Source of the DNA: Schizosaccharomyces osmophilus
Lineage: Eukaryota; Ascomycota; Schizosaccharomycetes; Schizosaccharomycetales; Schizosaccharomycetaceae
NCBI RefSeq assembly: GCF_027921745.1
Contig: NC_079240.1
Coordinates: 1,605,001 to 1,669,000, forward strand
Reading direction: 5' to 3'
Length of the DNA: 64,000 nt
Shown: one piece after another, positions 1 through 10,385 of the stretch
Layout of the letters: each line of letters begins with the position of its first letter
Position numbering within the stretch: the first letter of the stretch is position 1
The notes under the pieces: model-generated
Told to the model about the DNA's origin: nothing
Seen by the model: the letters and a program-made list of their open reading frames with translations, nothing else
Databases searched by the model: none
Position numbers and translations under genes: made by a program

Positions 1-228
1 ATTCATAGAAATAGCGATTTTATTAAGACATAAAAAGAAGCATCTCAGAGTATGATACAAAAATATAAGAAATACGGGGTCCTGCGGCTGAAGGCCTTTT
101 GAAAACAAACAATCAATGTACAGTGGTTTCTGAGCTTGGAATTTACTAAAAGTCCTAGTTGCCAGAATATTTGACAAAGGAATAAACAGTAAATTTCAAA
201 AGAAAAATGAGATCACCCATATATCCTT
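1..228. other. 3' flank of the Uaf30/Spp27 gene
   Basis: AT-rich non-coding sequence downstream of the stop codon of the first gene, which is on the minus strand. It probably holds its 3' UTR. I see no other gene here. Confidence 0.6.
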
Positions 229-1212
229 TTACTCGTCTTTGTTATCTTCCTCCTCCTCCTCGGGAGAAGCTTCAGGCTTGCTCTCTTCCTCAGGGTTTTC
301 AGTATTTTCAGCGTTTTCGGGTGTTTCAACCTTCTCAGCTGCAGGTTCCGCTGGGGCTGGTTGTTTGGGGAGCTTGTCATCAGGAATCTTGGTCATTAAC
401 GAAGTCAAGTACTAATTCATTAGCAAACATAAAAATTTTTATAAAATCAATTGTATCTTACCTTGTTCATGGTAAACATGTGAAGGTTGTCCACATTGAA
501 TACATGTTTCAACTTGTCATCACACAAGATGGTACGCTTGTCATTGGGGTCCTGGAGATCGTTGGCCTTAATGTACTCCCATAGTTTTTTTACGGTTTGA
601 GGACGAGACATCTGTTACGTTAATAAGGATTTTGAAGTCATACAGCAGATAGCGCTTGTCTAAGAATATGCCTATTCCTCGACTTTCTTGTCTACCAAAA
701 AATAGAGCGACAGCTGCTGTTAATGAAGTTTTTACCTGTTCGACATTAAGAAACTCGGCAAGCTTGGGGTCCAACTGCATGGGCCTGTTCAAAGGGTTGT
801 TGGCCGGGTCCACATTGCGTTTCTTTTTCTGACCGTCTTCACCTTCTTCAGCACCCTTGCGCTTTCTAGTCTTCTTAGCTGGCTTAGCGCCTTCAGCAGC
901 ACCGTCCTCAGTGTTCTTGGAGCCACGAGACTTCCTGGCGGGCTTTGTCTCTAGAAATTCAGCTGTCAGCAACATGCATTTGAAATATACAAAACGTTAT
1001 TGTATTTCAATTTGCTTACCCGAGCCGCCTCCGCTCTGAGGAGCAGCTGTTTCATCGAAACATTGCAAAATTAGTGCGTTTAACTCTTTTTTGCTCGAAC
1101 TTAAATCAACCTTCTTTTTTTCTTCCAGTAATTGTCGAACTTGTTTAGCTGACACAGTTTGACGATTTACTGTACCAAGAATATCCTTTATATCGCTCCT
1201 ATACTGATCCAT
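229..1212 (-). CDS. spp27: RNA polymerase I upstream activation factor subunit (Uaf30/Spp27), DEK_C + SWIB
   Basis: Four exons on the minus strand: 1212-1020, 950-736, 611-462 and 411-229, giving 246 aa. Residues 1-60 look like a DEK_C helical domain (DIKDILGTV...VSAKQVRQLLEEKK). A Lys/Arg-rich linker follows (KKTRKRK, QKKKRN). A SWIB/MDM2 fold spans about residues 117-200 and is split by two introns (NPLNRPMQLDP | MSRPQTVKKLWEYIK | LTSLMTKIPDDKLP). The C-terminal tail is very acidic (EEEEEDNKDE). In yeasts this protein is a subunit of the UAF complex, which commits rDNA to Pol I transcription. All three introns have clean GT/AG ends and the phases fit. S. pombe has a neighbouring spp27/msh6 pair in the same divergent arrangement (recalled). 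The family is secure; paralogues with the same domains exist, so the symbol is less so. Confidence 0.88.
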
Positions 1213-1560
1213 CCTTCTATTACTATATATTACAGTGTTACTATGACCTTATTATAAGTTGGTCAAGGTATAGTGTAGTAAGTGGTGTTGGTAGTAGAAC
1301 TTCCAAGTCGCCGACCAAGGGAATACGCACTTCCACGAAATTTGACCTCATATAATACTGTTGTTGGCATAAGAATATTTCAATAATAATGAAAAACGCG
1401 TCAAATACTTATATTAAATGTGTTATTAGTTTTTAATTAGCTTGTATGAAAATTTTTTGTATATGTATTTAATGTATATATGGAACGCGTTTTTGTTTAT
1501 TAGTCCGTGTCGCGATCGGCGTAAACAACTTGCCCAAAACCATATTCAAATTGAAGAATT
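1213..1560. other. Divergent promoter region between spp27 and msh6
   Basis: Shared upstream region of two divergently transcribed genes. The only motifs I can name are two ACGCGT boxes near the msh6 end, listed separately. No gene is seen. Confidence 0.6.
1396..1490 (+). promoter_or_regulatory. Two MluI cell-cycle boxes (ACGCGT) upstream of msh6
   Basis: ACGCGT occurs at 1396-1401 and 1485-1490, 71 and 165 bases before the msh6 start codon. ACGCGT is the core element bound by the MBF (Cdc10/Res) G1/S factor, and MSH6 is cell-cycle regulated through such boxes in budding yeast. That they act here is inference from motif and position. Confidence 0.5.
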
Positions 1561-4500
1561 ATGAGCAAGGGAAGAGTGGAAAAAGTACAAGGAAATGAGC
1601 AAATTGAACCAATAAAATCAAAACAAAGAACTCTTTTTGGGTTTTTCTCCAAAATCCCGACTCCTAAGAAAGAGTCTCCATCTTCCTCCATACCTTTGCA
1701 AAAGTCTTCCGCGTCGCCAACTGCCGGCGGTACCGGCGACGCCAAACGGAAACCATTACAGAGTCAAGAGAATGAATTGCCTGTTCGTATTCCCGAAGAA
1801 TCCCTTCAAAACACTTTTTCGTCTCATCCATCTAGTGATCCCTTTTCGTCTCCATTGTCGAGTAACGTACAGCGGTCCTCACCAAAGAGGCCTTTGGATT
1901 CGTATGAGGATGGGAACACTCCCAAGAATGTGAATGGAAAATTACTTCGAACTTCAGAACACATGGATACTGCTGTTCATTCCCCTCCCCGTGACAACGA
2001 CTCTGATGTTTCCTTGGATTCCCCCACCAAAAATAAGTCACAAAATATTGAATTGGATTCCTCTTTACAGTCAGACCCTCAATTTTTCCCTTCTAGCCAT
2101 CTCACGTTATCTTCCTCTTCAACAACACATGAAGACCCTGAGAAGAAATCGAATCCCCAAAGTGGGGGAAGGAGGTCCAGAAAGGTATGTAGTATCTTCC
2201 CAGTGTTCGTCGTATTCCTTTACTAACAATTAAGCCTGTGTCGTACCAAGAAAGTGACGAGGAGGATGCAGTATTGGCAGACGTGAAAGGATCAAGAGCC
2301 AATCGTCGTAGAAAAATAGTACTTGATGACGACGATGCTGATTTCGAAGAATATGTAGAGCCAGAACAGGAAAATGAGGCTTCTTCTGATGAGTCCATTC
2401 CAGCCAAAGAAGAAATACCTGAAGATGACCTTATGGACGAGGAAAACGAAGAGATGGATGACGATGATCATAATCCTCCATTGGCAGCCCCAAAGCCAGT
2501 GAACAGATCAAAGCCTTCAAAATCAATGTATGAAAATTATCGTTTGGGTTCAAACTTGGCCTCTGCAGATTTACCTTCCCCTAGATCCGCCTCTCCCTCC
2601 AAGGCAACCGCATCTGGTGTTATGAATAGAGAAGAAAAACGAAGATTGCGCATGGAAGCCTTTAAAAAGGATAATCTAGAACGCTATGAATGGCTTTTAG
2701 ATGTGCGTGATGCTGATAAAAATCGTCCTGGTGATCCCAACTTTGATCCTCGAACTCTTTATATTCCTCCTTCAGCCTGGTCGTCTTTCAAACCATTCGA
2801 AAAACAGTTCTGGGAAATCAAGAAAAATCTTATGGACACTGTAGTCTTCTTTCAGAAGGGAAAGTTCTACGAGTTATATGAGAATGATGCCGCAATTGGT
2901 CATCAAATTTTTTCTTTGAAACTCACGGACCGTGTTAACATGAAGATGGTCGGAATTCCAGAAGCCAGCTTTGACTATTGGGCTTCACAGTTTGTGGCCA
3001 AAGGCTATCGTATTGCTCGTGTTGATCAGCTCGAAACTGCTTTGGGTAAAGAAATGAAGGATCGCCAACGAACTCAAAAAGAAGAAAAGGTTGTACAACG
3101 GGGCTTGACACAGGTTCTTACTAGTGGCACTCTAGTTGATGAAGCTATGCTAACATCCGATCTTTCCACTTATTGTATGGCAATTAAAGAGCTCATTCGC
3201 TTCGATAGTGATGAGCCATCATTTGGCATCTGTTTTATCGATACTTCTACTGGTGGATTTCAACTTTGTGAATTTACGGATGATATCCATAGAACGAAGC
3301 TTGATACTCTGCTGACTCAAACGCGTCCGAGGGAGCTTATCTTAGAAAAATCTGAAGTATCTCAGAAATCTATGAAAGTGATGAAGTACTGTGTTTCTTC
3401 AGCAGCAATTTGGAATTTTATAAAGCCATATACTGAGTTTTGGGATAAAGAGAGGGTTATTCGAGAAATTATTTCTGCAAACTATTTTGAAAATGGACTA
3501 AAAGAAGCTCCCAAAGTACTTTCGAGAGTTTTAGAAACCAAAGAACTAGCCTCTAGTGCGTTTGGTGCTTTGGTTTGGTATTTGCGTCAACTGAAAATGG
3601 ATAAAGATATGTGCTCTATGGGTAATTTTATGGAATACGATACATCCCAACATTCTACTTCTCTCCTTATGAATGGTCAAACCTTGAAAAACTTAGAGAT
3701 TTTTTCTAATTCATTTGATGGTGGTGATAAAGGTACGCTGTTCAGTCTTTTATGCCGTTGTGTAACACCTTTTGGAAAGCGGTTGTTTCACACATGGTTA
3801 TGTCATCCTTTGAGGTCACCTGTTGCCATAAATGCCAGGTTAGATGTGATTGAACTAATTGCAGATAATCCTTCCATTAGAGACACGATATGGGGCTTCA
3901 TGCATAAACTTCCCGATCTTGAGCGATTAATATCGCGAGTCCATGCTGGAAGAAGCAAGGCAAGTGATTTTGTTCGTGTATTAGAAGGATTCCAAAAGAT
4001 ATCTTTAGCATTTCAACAACTTCAGTCTGAATTTCAGGATATTGCTAAGGGTACTTTATTAGCACAATTGATAGAAAATGCTCCCGATATGCAAGAAGAA
4101 CTTCAATCTTGGACACGTGCTTTCAACTGGCGGAAAGCATCAGAAGAAGGCGTGTTTGTCCCAGAACCTGGTTTCGAAGCTGAATATGATCAATCCCAAC
4201 AATACCAGACTGAGCTGAAATCTGAGCTGTATGAGCTATTAGAGCAGTATAAGAAGCAGCTTCGTTGCTCTTCTCTTAATTTCAAGCATGTCGGTAAAGA
4301 AGTGTATCAAATAGAGGTACCTTCTGATGTCAAAGTACCAGTAAATTGGTGTAAAATGTCAGGCACGAAGAAGGCAAATCGCTATTATAATGACGATTTG
4401 AGGAAAAAAATTAGGAAGTTACTCGAAGCTGAAGAAGTTCATTTGTCAATTATGTCGCGAATGCAGGACAAGTTCTACACAAGATTCGATGGTAATTATG

Positions 4501-5441
4501 AAAAATGGCTAGCATTAATCAAATGTACTGCTTCTATAGATTGCTTTTTCAGTCTTTCTCAGGCTGCTGCTGCGTTGGGTGAGCCCTACTGCCGACCAGA
4601 AATTGTTGAGGGTGACAAAGGTGAATTGGTATTTGATGAGTTAAGGCACCCATGCATAAACGCTACGGCTGCCGCTACATTTGTACCAAATGACGTTACA
4701 CTAGGTGGGAATTCAGCCAACATGGTGGTCCTGACTGGTCCCAATATGGCTGGTAAATCTACACTGCTTCGTCAGGTGTGCGTAGCAGTCATCATGGCTC
4801 AGCTTGGCTGTTGGGTACCTGCGAAATATGCTAGATTGACTCCTATGGACAGTATTCATACACGATTAGGTGCCAATGATGATATCATGTCAGCTAGAAG
4901 TACCTTCATGGTGGAGTTGTCAGAAACTAAAAAAATAATCGAAGAAACTGGACCAAAGAGTCTAGTTATTTTAGATGAGCTTGGACGTGGTACCAGTACG
5001 CATGACGGTCATGCAATAGCGTATGCTGTTTTGCATCATTTGGTGTCCAAGCTCGGTTGTCTGGGATTTTTCTCCACACATTATCAAAGTCTCTGTATAG
5101 ACTTTATAAAATATAAACAAGTTCGGCTTATGCAGATGGCTGCAGCTGTCGATGAGGAACATCGACGTGTTACGTTCCTTTATAAATTAGAGGATGGTAT
5201 TTGTCCAAAGTCTTATGGTATGAATGTTGCCAACATGGCTGGATTGCCGGAGGCAGTTATCGATGCAGCAGAACAGAAGGCCGAAGATATGGAAGCAACG
5301 ACAAAAAGTTTTCATAAAGCAACAGATGACATCGCTCTGGTTAGTGATTTCTTTCAATTAATGCGTATCAATGAAGGAAAAGAGCCATCGACGATGGCAA
5401 ATCTTCCCTTGATGCTTGACTGTATAGCAGGAGACAATTAA
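1561..5441 (+). CDS. msh6: DNA mismatch repair ATPase MutS-alpha subunit Msh6
   Basis: Two exons, 1561-2184 and 2235-5441, give 1276 aa; the 50-nt intron has a perfect TACTAAC branch site. Residues 22-29 (QRTLFGFF) are a PCNA-interacting PIP box, followed by a disordered, acidic N-terminal region of about 350 residues that is typical of Msh6. The MutS body starts near residue 385. The mismatch-reading Phe-x-Glu motif is intact in GKFYELYE (about residue 418). The C-terminal ATPase has Walker A GPNMAGKST (about 1042), the STFMVELSE signature, the Walker B motif VILDELGRGTSTHDG and the FFSTHYQSL switch. With Msh2 it recognises base mismatches and small loops in nuclear DNA. The long downstream open frame begins at a non-ATG codon inside exon 2, so the upstream ATG with splicing is preferred. 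Confidence 0.97.
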
Positions 5442-5948
5442 GAAGAAGCATATACATGATTTGATATGAACCTACTGCTAAAAGTCTCCTTTTATGAATG
5501 ATTTAGGTGCAGGGAGGACTAATTGGTTTGCTGGCAAACCAAGTCAGATGAAAGTCTTTACTTTCTCTTGTGATTCTTAAGGTATTTAAATATTAATAAT
5601 ATTGTATTGAGTAATTGTTTAAGGTAAATTATTCCTTTGGTGGCTGCCATGAATATGAATTTTAATATAGTTACTTTTGTACAGCTTTGATTCCATAATA
5701 AGTTTCAGAAGATTTAAAGCAAATATTCATAAACTGAGGCCAGCTTTCCTTCAATTATTAAAGGCTTTAACATACTCTATAAAAGGAATACAAAACCCAC
5801 TTCGTGAAAGTTGTTTGTTTATTAACGCAATGCATTTGCACTCGCTACTCCACTATACCGAATCTCACCACCATCTCTATTTGGTTTCGTGACTGTTATT
5901 TCCATTCATATCAAAACTTGTACACTGAACGCGTAGTTTTCAACAAAC
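5442..5948. other. Intergenic: msh6 3' end and rps28 promoter
   Basis: About 500 bases of AT-rich sequence with no credible reading frame. The last 60 bases hold a HomolD-like element for the ribosomal protein gene that follows. Confidence 0.6.
5888..5895 (-). promoter_or_regulatory. HomolD-like box of rps28
   Basis: CGTGACTG (CAGTCACG on the minus strand) matches the fission yeast HomolD box CAGTCACA at 7 of 8 positions. HomolD replaces TATA in most S. pombe ribosomal protein promoters. It lies 54 bases before the rps28 start codon, the expected distance. Confidence 0.5.
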
Positions 5949-6203
5949 ATGGATTCCTCAAAGGTCCCAGTCAAATTGGCTAAGGTTATTAAAGTCCTTG
6001 GACGTACCGGATCTCGGTAAGTAGATTGTGGAATTATAACAAAAATTGACTAACATCTGTTTAGTGGTGGTGTCACCCAAGTCCGTGTCGAATTCATGGA
6101 TGACACTTCTCGTTCCATCATTCGTAACGTTAAGGGTCCTGTTCGCGAAGACGATATCCTTGTCTTGTTAGAATCTGAACGTGAAGCTAGACGCTTGCGT
6201 TAA
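5949..6203 (+). CDS. rps28: 40S ribosomal protein eS28
   Basis: Two exons, 5949-6016 and 6065-6203, encode 68 aa, the exact family length. The intron (48 nt) splits an Arg codon inside GRTGSR|GGVTQ, and the C-terminus [18 protein letters not shown] is diagnostic of eS28, an OB-fold protein of the small-subunit head near the mRNA exit. Codon use is strongly biased, as expected for a ribosomal protein gene. S. pombe has two rps28 copies; this is the msh6-linked one (recalled as rps2802). It converges with trs130, with only 95 bases between stop codons. Confidence 0.97.
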
Positions 6204-6298
6204 AAAATTGAAATCAAAGAGGATATTATTTTGCGATTCTTCATCGCCAATGTTTATTTGATTTTATTTCAGAGTACTTCAGCATGGTCCGGACGATT

Positions 6299-9200
6299 CT
6301 AAGGAGAACGACCAACCACAGCGTACTTTGGATTTTTCACTGTCAAAATATTATCATCCTTTGAATGAACATGTATATCTGGTAGCAAAAGTCTTCCTGC
6401 TGTTAGGAATATAACTGTAAATGTTTCTCGTATTGTAGCTCCCATTCCTTTCAAACTTATTTTTTTCCGTATAGGACCAGCAAAAAGAATAGAATTTGTA
6501 AAAGTTGATACCTCGTACATCAGCTCAAACCTGTGCTTTTCACAATCGGCGTCAGTACTGCTTGGCACATGGGCAACCGTGAACTCAAGTTCTACCTTTG
6601 TGGGAATATTCAAGGATATGTTTGTTGGTAACTTCCAAACGCAATCAACCTGGACTATGTCTTTCTTATTTTGTATCGTGATAGGTCCCAACGTATGCAA
6701 ACAGTTCATCGGTGTTACGAAACATGCTGTTTCTTTCGTTCTGTGAGGCAATTGCAATGTCGATAAAACGTCCTTTACTGTCAATGGAGCTTTCAAACGC
6801 TTCAAAAGACAAGAGAACTCTTCCAAAAATATTTGGTTGCTTTTCAATAACAGCTTCGTTTGCTTAGTCTCAGGCATACTTATTAATTCAGGCAATGAAA
6901 TTTGGCCATTCGACCAAACTATGGTATCATTAGTTTTACGACAAATAGATTCAATCCAATTTGTTATAACGTTTATGTTCATTCGGCTTAGATATCGTTC
7001 ACACTCATTGTACAAATATTCGAAAAGAAGGTCAGTAATTCGCAAACAGTCCACAGTGACAATATGTTGTTTCCGTTTCCAGCCCTTCGAGGGGATCTTT
7101 TTGAAACAATCTATTATATCCAAAATTGTTAGTTTGTAAGGTATCGCGCAATCATCTGTTTCTTGACTATCCAGGTTCGTAGTTTTTATTCTCCAACCGA
7201 AAAATAAAATTGGTTCCTTGGGCTTTAGCCGAAGAAAAAAAGTTTGAAAATCTTGTTCATTCTCGTCAAGCTCACAGGAAACCTCTGCAAAATCTATTTT
7301 CTTTTTCAATACCGGCAGATAAAAATTAATAAGCTTTTCATCTTGAGTTTTGTAAGTTAATTTTATGTTCAACTGCAAGTTTAGGTTAGTAAAAGCAACC
7401 GATTGGTATGAACGTACATCATTATTTTCATCATCATCATTTCTTAAAGGAAAGTGCAAAACAACCTTTCCTAGTCGCTTAATATTTTCAAGATAAGCGA
7501 CCTCATTATGAATTGATAAAGTACAGTCAGAATATTCGTCAAGGAAGCATTGACTTGTTCTATTGTGCTCTTCTTTATTATTTGATTCAAAAGTTAAGCC
7601 CACTTTCTGATTTTCTTCAAATTGTTCTCCAAAGCATATCCGAAAAACAGATTGAAATCTATCATTCACATAACGTTGAGGTACAGATGCTTGAACTGTG
7701 GAAAGATGTCGTCCACTTAGGGAGGGTTGGAAAACTGATATTTCTTGTTGAGGATCAAATGTATCTTTCTTGAAGAGTACCGGCATCCCCTTTGGTTTTA
7801 TTATCATTTCACTTACGGAGTAACTCCCGGGAAGGATATCCTAAGTTGTTAGTATATGCATAAAAAGACTAAGATCGTACGTTACAGCTCAAAATAATCG
7901 TTGAATCTTTCTCAATGCTTTTTAAGCGGAATTTTAATTTGAACGGCCGGGAATTAGAAATCAAAGTACACATGACAGATTCCAGCATATCCAAACTAAA
8001 GATAGAAGAAGTGATTTTTACTTTAAGCTCTAGAGCCGTCTCCTCGGACACATTTGTTAAGTTCGATAAACTGACACAAAAGAAATCATCCAAAGTCAGA
8101 TCCGTGGTAGGAGGAATACGGTCAACTATTTCACCGGCTGCTTTAAAACAATCAGGATTTTTGTATTCTTTGAGCATGTTTACTAAGAATTCGATGGCCT
8201 CATGAGCTTTATCAACCTTCATTAGTATATCAATGTAAAATTGAATCCATTTCTCTTTGAAGGCATCGCTTTTCCAGAAAAGTGGTAGACTCGAGGTTTG
8301 TAGCATTTCGTAAGCCTTATCATAATTGCCAAGCATATAAAGTACTACAGCAGCTTCAGATGCGGTGTTGCTGAAGGACAAGCGATTTTTTCTCTGCCCA
8401 AAAATATGTAAGGCTTCTTCAGAAAGTTGCAAATATTTTTTTAAAAAAGATTCCAAACTGTCAATTTCTTCAATGCCTTGAAATTCTTTATGTATATCAT
8501 CATCGCGCTCTAACTTTGGTAGAGAACCTTCCTCATGCCAAAGTAGCAGCGTATTCTCGTGTAATAAGTTTTTCAAATAGGCCATTTTAAGAAGAATAGA
8601 ACGAGTAAATAGAGCTAATCTTGCATTAGAAGTAGGTACCTTGACGTCGTTATCCTTTGCATTTTGATTTATGAGACTCTTCAAATAATTGCAGGAGTCA
8701 TATTTAAAACGTAGAAAAAGTAGAGGGTTCTTATTCACAAACTGATCAAAAAAATGATAATTTAGGAATTGGAATGACTGTTGAAGTAGTGAATATGATC
8801 TGTCGTAATTTTTTATCTGCAAATTCAACTGAATCAGCTTTGAGAACAAGTAAAACCCAATGTGAAAAAAAGAGAACTTTTCAGAAGACAACAACTGCTG
8901 AAGATTTGCGGAAGTTGAATCAAAAAGCAAGGCCTTAGCATTCAATTCCAAAGGAGCCGGTACCACATCTGATCCTTCACCAAAGTATTTTACCATATCG
9001 GGTTTTCCATCTACAGTCCTAAGAATTTCATTGAAAGTTCCAAACATTTCGCCAAATTGCTCAACAGACTCGTTGTATAAAGATAATTCCAAATAACTAG
9101 CTCCTAATCGTTCTTTTTGTAAAAAGTAGACCAAAAAATCAGAAAAGATCGACGTATCCTGTAAGTTTATGAACTTGGCTTGTTCAGAAAGCTGAAGAAA

Positions 9201-9887
9201 CCGATAATTTAAGGCATCCAAAACCGACTTTTGTAAGCAACCTAAAAATGTATTCCAGCATTCCGCATCAGGAGTTCCAAATCGAACATAGTCCAGCCTT
9301 GTACACCGATTTGTATTAGCTGTATTAAAGTCATTCCTAAGGCGGTCAATAGTAGACTTTGCTACAAAGTAGGAGCTCGACCTTGAATGCGACCTGCCTA
9401 ATGGACCAGATGATCGTTTGACGCCCTGAGATCGTGCTACCAAGAGAATCATCCAGGATTGACTGTCATTTTGAGAGACCTTTTTCGACCAATCCAATGC
9501 TAAAGGACGGTGTTGCATTTTATACGTATCCGAATCCTAGTTACACGTTAGTAAGAATAGGCCCAGTGAGAAGAAAAGCAATACCTCTTCTGGCAAAATC
9601 AACATGTTCACCAGCGGAGTCTTTAATAATGTTGCATCTTTAGAATTATCGAGCGAAGTATAATGTTCCACCCATGGAACGAATTCAAGCTCCAAACTCG
9701 TGATAAAATGCTTTTTATACTGAAATGATTCGACCCACTGTAAATTTCGTAAAGGAATTTTACTTTTCACGTCCGTTGCTATTGTGGACCACACGCCAAA
9801 TGGATCATAGTCTTAAATCTATATGAGTAAACGCGTTCTACAATTATTTCTTCACTTACACTGAACTGAAGGCTTTGTTTTTACCAT
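6299..9887 (-). CDS. trs130: TRAPPII complex subunit Trs130 (TRAPPC10)
   Basis: Four exons on the minus strand: 9887-9860, 9811-9585, 9536-7881 and 7840-6299, giving 1150 aa. The first exon is only 28 nt (MVKTKPSVQ) and is joined by a 48-nt intron to YYDPFGVWS, which matches the conserved Y-x-DPF start of Trs130/TRAPPC10. Introns 2 and 3 each carry TACTAAC branch sites. The C-terminal third contains the beta-rich domain ending FLTAGRLLLPDI...NPKYAVVG, typical of the family. Trs130 is part of the TRAPPII tether and nucleotide exchange factor that activates Ypt31/Rab11 at the late Golgi. Position between rps28 and nup60 matches S. pombe. Sequence divergence is high, as usual in this family, but the conserved ends and length fit well. 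Confidence 0.9.
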
Positions 9888-10385
9888 TAACCAAAATAAA
9901 AGTAGGAAAGCACTCCTTTTTCTTTCCTCAATGGCGTTTCTATTTATTTGTTGACAGCCAGAGTGAGCGTGAAAGGCTGTACTAATCCCGTGCTACATGA
10001 CAGTAAATGCTTTAACGGATTGCATAAAACTAATACGGCAACCATGGTGATGAGAAGCATTCGTAGTAAGTTAGGCATGCAAACAAAAGCAAAAAGAATC
10101 CATATATGGGGCAAACGCATTCATGGTAACGATCTTTATAACTAGTAAAGTTTACAGTAGTTATGAATTTATTGAATTCCATAAAGGGAAGAAGCTCTTT
10201 TCAGAATTGTTGTTTTGTGTATTCTATCGCATTGCAGAGTGGTACGCTATTTACACCTACGCTTTTTTGGGTTATTGTTATTTCTTCTACCACCAAGCAG
10301 GATAGTTATCCAAAGGGAAGAAAAAACAGTTGTTGTTCTGTAATAAAGGTATTTCAATCCTATTGGTTTGAATAAGAACGCGAAA
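9888..10385. other. Divergent promoter region trs130/nup60
   Basis: Non-coding interval between two divergent genes. Several short open frames exist but none has a credible start context or recognisable sequence. No specific element identified. Confidence 0.55.
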
